Shown one piece after another: positions 45,492 through 56,000 of a stretch of 64,000 nt of DNA. The notes beneath the pieces are model-generated. The model was given only the letters and a program-made list of their open reading frames with translations. It was not told the origin of the DNA and searched no databases. Made by a program: the position numbers and the translations under genes. How positions within the stretch are numbered: position 1 is the first letter of the stretch; the number at the start of each line of letters is the position of its first letter. The stretch is from an uncultured Bacteroidales bacterium (GTDB lineage Bacteria > Bacteroidota > Bacteroidia > Bacteroidales > Paludibacteraceae): assembly GCA_902780495.1 (NCBI GenBank), contig CACZFM010000006.1:1-64000 (forward strand), in the 5' to 3' direction.

Positions 45492-47588
45492 ATGGAAACA
45501 CACATCATTAAACGAAACGGAAAACAAGAGGTTTTTGCCATTGACAAAATCAAGAACGCTATCTCCAAAGCGTTCATTGCCACCGGTTCTTTCGCGACCG
45601 AAGACACCCTGACCGCTATACTGTCGCGCCTGCGTATCTATGACGGCATAGGCGTGGAGGATATTCAGAACCAAGTGGAAGTGGCTTTGATGGCAGAGAA
45701 GTATTTCCAAGTTGCCAAACGCTATATGCTGTACCGCTACCGCCATAATGAGGACCGTGAGACCTTGGAGAAACTCAATTTCCTCATCAACTACTGCGGT
45801 GCCAGCAATGCCGCCACCGGCAGTAAGTACGATGCCAATGCCAATGTGGAGAGAAAGAATATCGCCACTCTAATCGGTGAACTGCCTAAGGCCGGCTATA
45901 TCCGCCTCAACCGCCGTATGCTGACATCACGCATCGAGCAGATGTTCGGCAAGGAGTTGGCAGACAAATACATCTCCCTGCTCAAGCAGCATTTTATCTA
46001 CAAGAACGATGAGACCAGCCTTGCCAACTACTGCGCCTCCATCACCATGTATCCTTGGCTGCTGGAAGGCACAAAGGCTATCGGCGGAAACGCTACGGCT
46101 CCCCATAACCTGAAAGCTTTCTGCGGAGGGTTCGTGAATATGGTATTCATGGTCAGCTCCATGCTTTCCGGCGCATGTGCAACGCCGGAGTTCCTGATGT
46201 ATATGAACTACTTCATTGAGCAGGAATACGGAGAAGACTATTACAAGCGTGCCGACGAAGTGGTGGATTTAAGTCTAAAGCGCCGTACATTGGACAAAGT
46301 CATCTGCGATTGTTTCCAGCAGGTGGTTTATTCCATCAACCAGCCCTCCGGTGCCCGTAACTACCAGTCTGTATTCTGGAATATCAGTTACTACGATCGG
46401 TACTACTTCCAGTCCATTTTCGGAGACTTCCGTTTCCCCGACGGTTCCGCACCGCATTGGGACTCCCTCAACTGGTTGCAGAAACGGTTTATGAAATGGT
46501 TTAACAACGAGCGTCTCCACGCAGTGCTGACATTCCCTGTGGAAACAATGGCATTACTGAGCGAAGACGGTGATGTGAAAGATAAAGAGTATGCCGATTT
46601 CACGGCGGAGATGTACAGCGAAGGTCATTCCTTCTTCACCTACCTGAGCGACAATGCCGACTCACTGGCATCCTGCTGCCGCCTGCGCAACGAGATTACC
46701 GACAACGGTTTCAGTTATACTCTGGGTGCCGGCGGTGTCAGCACGGGTAGCAAATCGGTACTTACCATCAACCTCAACCGCAGTATCCAGTATGCAGTCC
46801 GTCAGGGCATGGCATACCAACAGTACATAGAGGAAATTGTGGATATGATGCACAAAGTGCAACTGGCTTACAACGAGAACCTGAAACAACTGCAGCAACA
46901 GGGAATGCTTCCGCTGTTCGATTCCGGTTTTATCAACATCGGTCGTCAGTACCTGACCATCGGCGTGAACGGTCTGGTGGAAGCAGCAGAGTTCCTCGGC
47001 ATCAAGATAAGCGACAACGAACAATATGCCGCTTTTGTACAAGAAGTGCTGGGTATCATTGAGAAACTAAACAAGAAATACCGCACACGCGACGTGATGT
47101 TCAACTGCGAGATGATTCCTGCCGAGAACGTGGGTGTGAAACATGCCAAGTGGGACCGTGAAGATGGATACGTTGTTCCGCGTGACTGCTACAACAGCTA
47201 TTTCTACATCGTAGAAGATTCGTCGCTCAACGTCATTGACCGTTTCCGTCTGCACGGGCGCAAATACGTAGAGCACCTGACCGGCGGTTCGGCTCTCCAT
47301 TGCAATCTGGAGGAACACCTTACCAAAGACCAGTACCGCAACCTGCTGCGTGTTGCCGCCCAAGAAGGCACCAACTACTTCACCTTCAACATTCCCAACA
47401 CCTTGTGTAACGATTGCGGGCATATAGACAAACGCTACTTGCACGAGTGTCCCGAATGCGGAAGCAAGAACCTGGACTACATGACCCGTATCATCGGTTA
47501 TCTGAAACGTATCAGCAACTTCTCCGAGGCACGCCAGCAAGAGGCCGCACGCCGCTACTACGCAACCTCGAAAAAAGCACAATGCTAA
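45492..47588 (+). CDS. nrdD: Anaerobic (class III) ribonucleoside-triphosphate reductase
   Basis: 698 aa. Makes dNTPs without oxygen using a glycyl radical. N-terminal ATP-cone (about 1-90, ETHIIKRNGKQEVFAIDKI), a 10-stranded barrel with catalytic region, a C-terminal zinc site CNDCGHIDKRYLHECPEC, and the radical loop RIIGYL with Gly near 669. The ATG at 45479 is in another frame. Followed 3 bp later by its activase gene nrdG, which confirms the class. Confidence 0.96.
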   Translation: METHIIKRNGKQEVFAIDKIKNAISKAFIATGSFATEDTLTAILSRLRIYDGIGVEDIQNQVEVALMAEKYFQVAKRYMLYRYRHNEDRETLEKLNFLINYCGASNAATGSKYDANANVERKNIATLIGELPKAGYIRLNRRMLTSRIEQMFGKELADKYISLLKQHFIYKNDETSLANYCASITMYPWLLEGTKAIGGNATAPHNLKAFCGGFVNMVFMVSSMLSGACATPEFLMYMNYFIEQEYGEDYYKRADEVVDLSLKRRTLDKVICDCFQQVVYSINQPSGARNYQSVFWNISYYDRYYFQSIFGDFRFPDGSAPHWDSLNWLQKRFMKWFNNERLHAVLTFPVETMALLSEDGDVKDKEYADFTAEMYSEGHSFFTYLSDNADSLASCCRLRNEITDNGFSYTLGAGGVSTGSKSVLTINLNRSIQYAVRQGMAYQQYIEEIVDMMHKVQLAYNENLKQLQQQGMLPLFDSGFINIGRQYLTIGVNGLVEAAEFLGIKISDNEQYAAFVQEVLGIIEKLNKKYRTRDVMFNCEMIPAENVGVKHAKWDREDGYVVPRDCYNSYFYIVEDSSLNVIDRFRLHGRKYVEHLTGGSALHCNLEEHLTKDQYRNLLRVAAQEGTNYFTFNIPNTLCNDCGHIDKRYLHECPECGSKNLDYMTRIIGYLKRISNFSEARQQEAARRYYATSKKAQC

Positions 47589-47591
47589 TCC

Positions 47592-48092
47592 ATGCTCCGT
47601 CTTGCAGATTTTGATATTGTTTTTCAGGAAGTGCCCAATGAGACCACGTTGGCACTCAACCTGAGCGAATGTCCGAACCACTGTCCCGGCTGCCACAGCC
47701 TGCATTTGTGGGAAGCAACCGGCGATCCTCTCACCATTCCAGTGCTAGATGACCTACTGGAGCGCTATCCGTATGTCACTTGTGTAGCAATCATGGGAGG
47801 CGACAACGACCCTGCATCCGTATTGCAGATGGCACAGACCATCCGTCAGAGACATAGGAAAGTGGCATGGTACAGCGGTGCCAATGCTCTGCCTGCCGAT
47901 TGGACTATCACTGCAGCAGAAGAGGCCATCGTGCCTAATAGTGACGAATCGCCGTTGGCATGTTTCGATTTCATCAAGGTAGGGCCTTATGTGGAGGCAT
48001 TAGGAGGACTCAAATGCCGCACTACCAACCAACGTTTCTACCGTGTGGAGAACGGACGACTGATTGATTGTACCGAGCAGTTCTGGCACTAA
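47592..48092 (+). CDS. nrdG: Anaerobic ribonucleotide reductase-activating protein
   Basis: 166 aa radical-SAM enzyme that creates the glycyl radical on NrdD. The cluster-binding motif is ECPNHCPGCHS with Cys 27, 31 and 34 (CX3CX2C), followed by a GG-like IMGGDNDP motif near residue 70. Typical length. Directly downstream of nrdD; the next gene begins 13 bp after its stop. Confidence 0.94.
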   Translation: MLRLADFDIVFQEVPNETTLALNLSECPNHCPGCHSLHLWEATGDPLTIPVLDDLLERYPYVTCVAIMGGDNDPASVLQMAQTIRQRHRKVAWYSGANALPADWTITAAEEAIVPNSDESPLACFDFIKVGPYVEALGGLKCRTTNQRFYRVENGRLIDCTEQFWH

Positions 48093-48105
48093 GGACATCA
48101 CCATA

Positions 48106-49017
48106 ATGGATACGGGAACAAGAGATCGGAAGATTTATCGTGTGACGATACTGGGAAGCATTGTCAATGTGCTTCTCACTGCCTTTAAGTTCATCGCCGG
48201 TATATTGGGCGGTTCGGCAGCCATGGTAGCAGATGCGGTGCACTCTCTGAGCGACCTGGTTACCGACATCATTGTGCTAGTGTTTGTCCGTATCAGTAGC
48301 AAGCCCGCAGACAAAGACCATCAGTTCGGACACGGGAAATACGAGACTCTTGCCACCACCATTATCGGAACGGCACTGCTGGTTGTAGGCGTTCTATTGC
48401 TAAAAGAAGGTATTGAGAAGATTGTTCTTGTTTGCCAAGGCGGCGTACTGGAAAGCCCCGGATGGATTGCCTTCATCGCCGCCATTGTGAGCATTGCCAG
48501 CAAGGAGTTTGTATTTCAAGTGACACATATCGTTGCCCGTAAGACGCAATCGGCCGCCACTCTCGCCAACGCATGGCATCACCGTACGGATGCACTCTCC
48601 TCCGTCGGGACGGGACTGGGTATTGGTGCCGCCATACTGTTAGGAGAGAAATGGGTTATTCTTGACCCGATAGCGGCTGTACTGGTGAGCGCATTTATCA
48701 TCGTTACGGCAGTAAACATCATCCGAGACCCATTGAACCAACTGCTAGACAAGAGTCTGCCCGATGAACAAGTGCAACGGATTCGCGATATCATTGCCGC
48801 CGACAGCGACTTGAGCGACCTGCATAACCTCCGCACACGCCGTATCGGCAACCGCGTTGCCGTGGATATGCATTTGCGCCTTCCCGGCGAGATGACACTG
48901 AATCAGGCACATGAGCATTCGCGCAAATTGGAGAACAAAATACGGCAGGAGTTCGGTAACGATGCCATTATCAACATACACATTGAACCTATAAAAATAA
49001 ACGGTCAATATCTATGA
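48106..49017 (+). CDS. Cation diffusion facilitator family transporter
   Basis: 303 aa. Exports divalent metal (Zn, Fe, Mn or Co) in exchange for protons. Six membrane segments in the first 200 residues with both metal-site motifs, ADAVHSLSDLVTD (about 42-54) and AWHHRTDALSSVG, then a cytoplasmic C-terminal domain. The ATG at 48106 is used because the longer frame would begin inside nrdG. Stop overlaps the next start (ATGA). Metal preference cannot be told. Confidence 0.93.
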   Translation: MDTGTRDRKIYRVTILGSIVNVLLTAFKFIAGILGGSAAMVADAVHSLSDLVTDIIVLVFVRISSKPADKDHQFGHGKYETLATTIIGTALLVVGVLLLKEGIEKIVLVCQGGVLESPGWIAFIAAIVSIASKEFVFQVTHIVARKTQSAATLANAWHHRTDALSSVGTGLGIGAAILLGEKWVILDPIAAVLVSAFIIVTAVNIIRDPLNQLLDKSLPDEQVQRIRDIIAADSDLSDLHNLRTRRIGNRVAVDMHLRLPGEMTLNQAHEHSRKLENKIRQEFGNDAIINIHIEPIKINGQYL

Positions 49018-49328
49018 ACGAATTCTTAGAGAAAGAGGAAGAAGTGCTGCGTATGCTCAAGACCGTATTCGACCCCGAAATACCGGTGAACGTATATGAC
49101 CTTGGGCTGATATACAAAATAGACATACGGGATGACAACAGTTGCGTCATTGATATGACCCTGACTGCTCCCTCCTGCCCTGCCGCCGATTTTCTGGTGG
49201 AAGACATCCGTCAGAAGGTGGGGAGTGTGGAAGGCATAGAGAATGTAACGGTAAATCTGGTATTCGAGCCCGAATGGACAAAAGACATGATGAGCGAAGA
49301 AGCCAAACTTGAACTCGGATTCCTATGA
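49014..49328 (+). CDS. DUF59/MIP18 family Fe-S assembly protein (SufT-like)
   Basis: 104 aa. Pattern of the family: LRMLKTVFDPEIPVNVYDLG near the start and DMTLTAPSCPAADFL with the conserved Cys near residue 57, then VEGIENVTVNLVFEPEW. Helps iron-sulfur cluster maturation in related proteins. Overlaps the CDF gene and lpxH by 4 bp each, so translation is coupled. Presence next to nrdG (Fe-S enzyme) fits, but the link is inference. Confidence 0.9.
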   Translation: MNEFLEKEEEVLRMLKTVFDPEIPVNVYDLGLIYKIDIRDDNSCVIDMTLTAPSCPAADFLVEDIRQKVGSVEGIENVTVNLVFEPEWTKDMMSEEAKLELGFL

Positions 49329-50098
49329 TATACTTCTTGAGTGACGCCCATCTGGGCTCCAGAGCTATAGACAACCCCGCAGTCCATCAGACCAAAGTGG
49401 TAGAACTGCTGCAGCGCATGGGAAAGGATGCCACCGCCATCTATCTCCTGGGGGATATGTTCGACTTTTGGTACGAATACTTGTGGCATGACAGAAGCAA
49501 AGCGCAATATACTCCTTTTCTGAACTGCCTTCGAGGGCTGACGGAGAAAGGTGTGGAGGTACATTACTTCACCGGCAATCACGATATATGGACATTCGGA
49601 TGGTTAGAGCGAAAGACGGGTATCACCGTTCACCGCGAACCATTGGAGACTACGCTCTGCGGTAAAACGGTTTATATGGCACATGGTGACGGACTTATTC
49701 CCTCTTCTTTTATGACTACACTGCCCAAAGAGATGCATCGTAAGATACAGGCGTTCATGCGTCTCCGCGCTTTCTTCCATAACCCCATCGCGCAGGCATG
49801 TTTCCGTCTGTTGCCACCTGCAGCAGGCAATGCCTTCGGCTATGAGTGGGCACGCCGCAGCCGAATGAAAGAGATAGCCACCCCCTGTCCTTACAAAGGA
49901 GAGGACAAAGAAGAACTGGTGCTGTTCGCAAAAGAAATGCCACCGCATGACTACTTCATTTTCGGACACCGCCATATTGAACTGGACCTGATGATACGGC
50001 AGGGTTCACGTGTCATTATCCTGGGTGACATGTTCCGCCAATGGACATACGCCCGTATGGACGAGAAAGGAGAATTGTTTATAGAATCCGATATTTAG
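49325..50098 (+). CDS. lpxH: UDP-2,3-diacylglucosamine diphosphatase
   Basis: 257 aa calcineurin-type metallophosphatase that yields lipid X in lipid A synthesis, acting at the inner membrane. Metal-ligand motifs in order: FLSDAHLGS (Asp, His near 6-8), LLGDMFDFW (about 39-47), TGNHDIW (about 80-86), MAHGDG and FGHRHIEL near 220. Full-length. Family assignment as LpxH rather than a generic phosphatase rests on length and motif spacing. Confidence 0.85.
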   Translation: MIYFLSDAHLGSRAIDNPAVHQTKVVELLQRMGKDATAIYLLGDMFDFWYEYLWHDRSKAQYTPFLNCLRGLTEKGVEVHYFTGNHDIWTFGWLERKTGITVHREPLETTLCGKTVYMAHGDGLIPSSFMTTLPKEMHRKIQAFMRLRAFFHNPIAQACFRLLPPAAGNAFGYEWARRSRMKEIATPCPYKGEDKEELVLFAKEMPPHDYFIFGHRHIELDLMIRQGSRVIILGDMFRQWTYARMDEKGELFIESDI

Positions 50099-50106
50099 GA
50101 AACGCC

Positions 50107-50907
50107 ATGCATACAAGAGAAGAACAATTGGCCGCCTTTGACCGCCTATTGACGGTGATGGACGAACTGAGAGAGAAATGTCCGTGGGACCGCAAGCAAA
50201 CCTTTGAGAGTCTGAGGCAAAACACCATAGAAGAGACCTATGAGCTCTGCTCGGCCATTATCCGAAAGGATATGAACGAGATAGCCAAGGAGCTGGGAGA
50301 CGTACTGTTGCACGTGGTTTTCTATGCCAAACTGGGTGCAGAAACAGGTGAGTTTGACATTGCCGATATCTGCAACCGGCTATGCGACAAACTTATTTTC
50401 CGTCATCCGCATGTGTACGGTGAAGCGAAAGCCAAGGAAGCGGAAGATGTGTCGAAGCTATGGGAACAAGTGAAGTTGAAAGAGCAAGACGGGAACCACA
50501 CCGTTCTGGGCGGTATTCCAGACTCGCTGCCCAGTTTAGTAAAAGCCTACCGCATACAAGACAAAGCGGCAAACTCCGGCTTTGACTGGGAACAACGCGC
50601 CGATGTATGGGACAAGGTGAAAGAAGAGATACAAGAATTTGAGGAAGAAGTACGTAACGGAAGCGCACAGGCAGAGGACGAATTAGGCGATGTGCTGTTT
50701 GCCCTTATCAATGCAGCAAGGTTGTACAAACTCCGTCCGGACAATGCATTGGAGAAGACCAACCGCAAGTTTATCCGACGTTTCAACCACATCGAAGCAC
50801 GCGCCCGTCAGCAGGGACGCAACCTGAAAGAGATGACATTGGAGGAGATGGAAACACTGTGGCAAGAGGCCAAGACTACCGAACATTCTGCACCACTACA
50901 ACCGTAG
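50107..50907 (+). CDS. mazG: Nucleoside triphosphate pyrophosphohydrolase MazG
   Basis: 266 aa with two MazG repeats. First: CPWDRKQTFESLRQNTIEET and KELGDVLLHVVFYAKL (about 22-90); second: VKEEIQEFEEEV and EDELGDVLFALINAARL (about 175-215). The EExxE and ExxD metal ligands are present in both. Removes aberrant nucleotides. The ATG at 50107 is 9 bp after lpxH; the longer frame lies inside lpxH. 3' end overlaps the lipoprotein gene on the other strand by 32 bp. Confidence 0.94.
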   Translation: MHTREEQLAAFDRLLTVMDELREKCPWDRKQTFESLRQNTIEETYELCSAIIRKDMNEIAKELGDVLLHVVFYAKLGAETGEFDIADICNRLCDKLIFRHPHVYGEAKAKEAEDVSKLWEQVKLKEQDGNHTVLGGIPDSLPSLVKAYRIQDKAANSGFDWEQRADVWDKVKEEIQEFEEEVRNGSAQAEDELGDVLFALINAARLYKLRPDNALEKTNRKFIRRFNHIEARARQQGRNLKEMTLEEMETLWQEAKTTEHSAPLQP

Positions 50908-51397
50908 CAGGAGAGAACTTGGAGTCAGATGTGACAGTGAATGTCACTTTGTGTGCCCCTTGTTTCTTAGGGATATAGGACATGGGGAAACAAACAAAGT
51001 TGTAACCGCTGTTAAAATACAGTTTCATGTCCTTCTCGGAAGAAGATGGTTGTAAAGCAGCATGGATGTCGTCATTGAGTTTATAGCGGAACGCCATTGC
51101 CATCGTATCCGCCGTAATCGTGGCACTAAGAAGGTCATTACCCCGCGAACCGAAACCGGCAACAAACACCACCGTATCGCTGACGCTGACCGTATCCAAC
51201 ACATAACAGCCCATAGAGGCATCATACGCCACCATCACCGTATCCTCACAACCCACGATACTATCATTCTTGTATTCGGGATTCAGAAGGAACGCAGACA
51301 AAGATATATAAGGAGTATATTCCGCTTTGGTCTTACACGATACCATTGCGACAGCCAGCACCGAAGCTATGAACAGACAACTAACAAACTTACGCAT
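50876..51397 (-). CDS. Small hypothetical lipoprotein
   Basis: 173 aa. N-terminal signal with likely lipobox Cys at residue 21 (VAMVSC), then a beta-rich region with repeated Asp-Thr-Val strands and C-terminal VTFTVTSDSKFSPATVVVV. No family recognised. It starts 24 bp after tRNA-Leu in the same direction and has no promoter of its own in that gap, so it is probably co-transcribed with the tRNA. Confidence 0.75.
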   Translation of the reverse strand: MRKFVSCLFIASVLAVAMVSCKTKAEYTPYISLSAFLLNPEYKNDSIVGCEDTVMVAYDASMGCYVLDTVSVSDTVVFVAGFGSRGNDLLSATITADTMAMAFRYKLNDDIHAALQPSSSEKDMKLYFNSGYNFVCFPMSYIPKKQGAHKVTFTVTSDSKFSPATVVVVQNVR

Positions 51398-51421
51398 AAT
51401 GAATAATCAGAAAAAAGTGAG

Positions 51422-51503
51422 TGCGGCATAAAGGACTCGAACCTTCACTCTGTTGGGAACCAGATCCTAAGTCTGGCGCGTCTACCAATTCCGCCAATGC
51501 CGC
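51422..51503 (-). tRNA. tRNA-Leu (anticodon TAG)
   Basis: Acceptor GCGGCAT/ATGCCGC, anticodon stem CCAGA/TCTGG around CTTAGGA giving TAG, long variable arm as expected for Leu (82 nt). CCA not encoded. Confidence 0.95.
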
Positions 51504-51522
51504 GAAAAGATGAAATCGGCTG

Positions 51523-51554
51523 CAAAGGTACTGCTTTTTTTTGATACTACCAAA
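51523..51554 (-). promoter_or_regulatory. tRNA-Leu promoter
   Basis: On the - strand TTTG (51554-51551) and TACCTTTG (51530-51523), 20-bp spacer, about 20 bp before the tRNA. The -33 box ends one base before the ATG of the divergent M16 peptidase gene. Confidence 0.88.
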
Positions 51555-51555
51555 T

Positions 51556-52815
51556 ATGAACGAGACTTTTTATAAAATTTTACCATCCGGCATCAAGATT
51601 GTGCATCGCATGAGCACTTCACCGGTGGTTTATACGGGTATCATGGCCGGAGCCGGTACACGGGACGAGCGTTCGGAAGAGAACGGTATGGCCCACTATA
51701 TCGAACACTGTGTATTCAAGGGATGCCTGCACCGTACCGCTCAGGCACTACGTCCGCTGTCAGCACGCCAAATTATCAACCGCATAGAGGGTATAGGAGG
51801 AGAGATTAACGCGTACACCACCAAAGAGGAGACCACTTTCTACGCTGCCGCTCCGCGCCAGTGTTACCGGCGTACGCTTGAGCTGATTGCCGACATGGTG
51901 TTCCGTCCCACATTCCCGAAGGAGGAGACGGAGAAAGAACTAGGAGTCATACTGGACGAGATAGAGAGTTACAACGACAGCCCAAGCGAACTGATATATG
52001 ATGATTTCGAGGGGCTCGTCTTTGAAGGGAACACCCTCGCACTACCCATATTGGGTTCCCGCAAGACTCTACGCGCCATCAGCCGCAAGCCTGAGACCGC
52101 ACAAGCGTGGATACGCCGACATTACAGTCCCGCACGGATGGTAGTGTTCTCTCAAGGTGCCATTCCGTTTGCGGAAGTGGTGCGCACCGTAGAAAGCATA
52201 TTGGGCGAGGCCGCCATGGAGAGCACCCCTGCCCCTCCGCCACGCATAACACCGACACAGGGAACGCCCCATACGCTGACATACCGCAAACACACACACC
52301 AGGCCCACATCATGTTAGGCGGCCGCGCATACGAAATAGGGAACAAGAACCAGCTTGGGATGTACCTGTTAAATAATATTCTGGGCGGAGGCAGCCTGTC
52401 CAGCCGGCTGAACCTGAACCTACGGGAGAAGAAAGGCTGGGTATACACCGTGGAATCACAATACACGCCACTAAGTGACACGGGCTACTGGAATATCTAT
52501 TTCGCTTGCGAACCAGGGAACAAGGAACGCTGTTTGGAACAGTGCCTGCGCGAAACCGAACGCCTGCGTAATGAAAGTTTGAGCAGTGCGCAACTGCAAC
52601 GAGCACTAAAGCAACTGCGCGGGCAAATGGCTGTAGCGGCAGAGAACCAGGAAAACAACGTACTGGCAATGGCCAAACAAATGCTTTACCACGACCACGC
52701 CCCCACATGGCAAGAGGTGTTTGCCAAGGTGGAACAAACAAGCCCCCGCCAACTGCAAGATATTGCACGCGAAGTGCTGGGTGAAAACAACCAATGGCAA
52801 TTGCTATATGAGTAA
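51556..52815 (+). CDS. M16 family zinc peptidase
   Basis: 419 aa, a single M16 unit of the processing-peptidase type. The inverted zinc motif HYIEH is at residues 47-51 with the third ligand in GVILDEIESYNDSP; the second half holds GGGSLSSRLNLNLREKKGWVY. No signal peptide, so it is probably cytoplasmic. The ATG at 51556 is preferred to a TTG at 51541. No + strand promoter is recognisable upstream, where the tRNA-Leu promoter occupies the DNA. Confidence 0.9.
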   Translation: MNETFYKILPSGIKIVHRMSTSPVVYTGIMAGAGTRDERSEENGMAHYIEHCVFKGCLHRTAQALRPLSARQIINRIEGIGGEINAYTTKEETTFYAAAPRQCYRRTLELIADMVFRPTFPKEETEKELGVILDEIESYNDSPSELIYDDFEGLVFEGNTLALPILGSRKTLRAISRKPETAQAWIRRHYSPARMVVFSQGAIPFAEVVRTVESILGEAAMESTPAPPPRITPTQGTPHTLTYRKHTHQAHIMLGGRAYEIGNKNQLGMYLLNNILGGGSLSSRLNLNLREKKGWVYTVESQYTPLSDTGYWNIYFACEPGNKERCLEQCLRETERLRNESLSSAQLQRALKQLRGQMAVAAENQENNVLAMAKQMLYHDHAPTWQEVFAKVEQTSPRQLQDIAREVLGENNQWQLLYE

Positions 52816-52904
52816 CGGGAATCGCATATTGGCGGCATTTTTACTGCCATTTGCGTCTATTTTTACAGAAAAAAGCCAGCAAGCCGCATTTTTTTACATA
52901 AAAA

Positions 52905-52936
52905 TTTGGTAGTACAGAAAAATTGTACTACCTTTG
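52905..52936 (+). promoter_or_regulatory. susCD promoter with overlapping inverted repeat
   Basis: TTTG at 52905-52908 and TACCTTTG at 52929-52936, 20-bp spacer. A perfect 8-bp inverted repeat GGTAGTAC (52908-52915) and GTACTACC (52925-52932), 9 bp apart, overlaps both boxes, so a dimeric protein bound there would cover the promoter. The leader to the susC ATG is about 65 nt. Confidence 0.85.
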
Positions 52937-53009
52937 CGGCGAAAATGTGCTTTAGGCTCTGTGGAAAAAACAAGATAAAAGAACATATAAATCAACCAAA
53001 CAAAACACA

Positions 53010-56000
53010 ATGAAAAGAACAATTTCACTATTGACGCTCTGTCTGCTGACGATGGGCTTATGGGCTCAGACGAAGCAGATTAGCGGTGTAGTCGTAGATG
53101 AAAAGGGTGAGCCCGTGATCGGTGCGAGTGTACAGGTAAAGGGCACTACCCAAGGTACGATTACTGACTTTGACGGCCAGTTTGCATTGTCGGTAGCCAA
53201 TGATGCAAAGACGCTGGTAGTCAGTTATGTAGGTATGCAGACGCAGGAAGTGGCTATCAAGGGCACTAACATCCGCGTCACGATGCAAGAAAACTCCGAG
53301 GTGATCCAGGAAGTGGTGGTTACCGGTTACGGTAGCGTGACGAAAGGTAGCTTTGCCGGTTCGGCACAGGCCGTTACCTCCGAGACTATTGAGAAGAAGA
53401 CTCCCTCTGAAATTTCAAAGGCTCTGGCGGGTGAGGTAGCCGGTGTGCAGGTTATCAACACCAGCGGTCAGCCCGGTACAAACGCTTCTATCCGTATTCG
53501 TGGTATCGGTTCCGCCAATGCAAGCAGCGCACCTCTTTATATAGTAGATGGTGTTACCTACAACGGTGACGTATCCGCCATCGACCCGGGTGACATTGCT
53601 TCCACCACCGTACTGAAAGACGCAACCGCTACCGCCATCTACGGTAGCCGCGGTGCAAACGGTGTGATTGTGATAACTACCAAGAAAGGTAAACAAGACG
53701 ATGATGCGAAGATAGACATTGACGTAACCTATGGTGCGAACATGCACCTGCTGCCTATGTACGATGTTATCACCGACCCGAAAGAGTATGTGGAAATGTC
53801 GTGGCTCAGTTTGTTAGGCAAACACGGTGACCCGCAAATGGCCAGCCAATACCTGTTCGATAACAACAACGGTCTGCCCACCATGTACAACCTGTGGGAC
53901 GAAGAGGGAAGCTTGTTGATTGACGAGAGCACCGGAAGATTCTATCCCGATGTAGAGTACAAGAGACAATACCGCAGCCTGCCCTCTTGGGAGAAATCCA
54001 TTTTCCGTACGGGTCAGAAGGCCAATGTGACGGCACGTATCTCCGGCGGTACGAGCAAGGTACAGTATTTCACCAGCTTCAGCTACCTGAAGGATGAAGG
54101 TTACTATATCGGTTCGGACTACGACCGTTTCACCACCCGAAGCAACATTGACTTTGAGGCCAAGAAATGGTTGAAGGGAACGGTGAATATCGCTTACTCC
54201 TATTCTAATATGAACAACCCCGGACAAGGCGGTAACATGAATAACGGTTTCGCATACGTGAACGGTATTCCTCCCATCTATCCGGTGTATGAATATGACG
54301 AGAACGGAAACATCAAGATAGACCCGAAGACCGGTAACAAGATGTACGACTATGGTATGCACGAAGGTTTCGGTCGTGGTTTCGGTAGCGGTATCAACCC
54401 TGCCGGTGCCCTGCAATACGATAAAGCCAACACCAAGCAACACCAAGTCAGCGTAAATGGCCAACTTGATTTCAAACTCTACAAAGGTTTGAAACTCGAA
54501 GTGAGTGCCGCCATGCAGTATGTAGGTACCAATGCCTCGGAGCTGACGAACAAGTTCTATGGCGATGCTGCCGGTATCGGCCGTATCTACAAGAGCCAGA
54601 GCAACTACCTCTTCTTCGAGAGTAAGCAGTTGCTGAAATACAACACTACTATTGATGCACACAGCATTGACGTATTGGCGGGCCACGAACTCAGTTTCTC
54701 CAAGAGTCAGAGCATGAGCGGTGACATGAGTTACATCGCGGACCCTGCAGGTCTGGAATGGAGCAACGCCATCAAGATGGACTACATGGGTTCTTCTACC
54801 AACGAGACCGCTTTGCAGAGTGTACTCGCACAAGCCAACTATGTGTATGATGAGAAATACATGATCAACGCCACCTACCGTGCTGACGGTTCCAGTAAGT
54901 TCGCCAAAGGCAAACGTTGGGGTCACTTTGGTTCCGTAGGTGTGGCATGGGCCTTCACCAACGAGCAGTTCATGCAGCCCGCTAACCCATGGCTCAAAGA
55001 TGGTAAATTGCGTTTGAGCTGGGGTGCTCTGGGTAACCAAGGTATCGGTTCTGACTTGTTCAAAGACCAGTACAGCATTGAATATGCAGAAGGTGAGATC
55101 GGTTACACGTGGACTTATCACGGAGCACCGGATATCACTTGGGAGCGTACACAGACTGTTGACCTCGGTTTGGAGTTCAGTATCAGCAAGTATCTGGATG
55201 TAGAGCTTGACTATTTCTACAAACTGACCGACCACATGCTTATCCCGCGCTATCAAGCAAGTTCGATGGGTTACAGCTATGTATATATCAACGGCGGTGA
55301 TATGTATAACCAAGGTGTTGAGTTCCAAGCCAACATCCATGCAGTGGATATGCGTAACATCAAGTTCGACATCCGTTTGAACGGCGGTCACTACCATAAC
55401 AAGGTGCTTTCTCTGCCGAAGGAGAACGACGGCACGGAGATGACCAAGAACGGTTCGCTGGTAGTAGGTCACTCCATGTACGACTGGAAACTGCGTGAGT
55501 ATCGCGGCGTTGATCCGGAGACCGGTAATGCCCTTTACACCGCTTACTATGACGCTGACAAAGGTGGATTCGGTACGAAGAACGCCAGTCTGGTGAAAGA
55601 CGGAGAAAAGCAGGACAACTACATCTCTGACGTAGATGATTACAAGAAGAAACACCCGAATGCCAACGTGCAGAAGCACGTGACCGACAGTGCCACCTAT
55701 GCAGGTGCAGCCTATATCGGCAAATCGGCAGAACCTGCACTGGACGGTGGTATCGGCTTCAATCTGGAGGTATATGGCGTAACGCTTGACATCGCATGCA
55801 GCTACCGACTCGGCGGTTACGGCTACGATAACACATATGCCACTTTGATGAGCGACGGTGTGGTAGGTAGCAACAACTGGCACAAAGACATGCGTAACGC
55901 ATGGACAGAGGACAACCGCTACACCAATGTACCTCGCTTGACCAATGGTGACCGCGACAGCTACACCAACGTGGCCTCGACCCGTTTCCTGACCAAGAAC

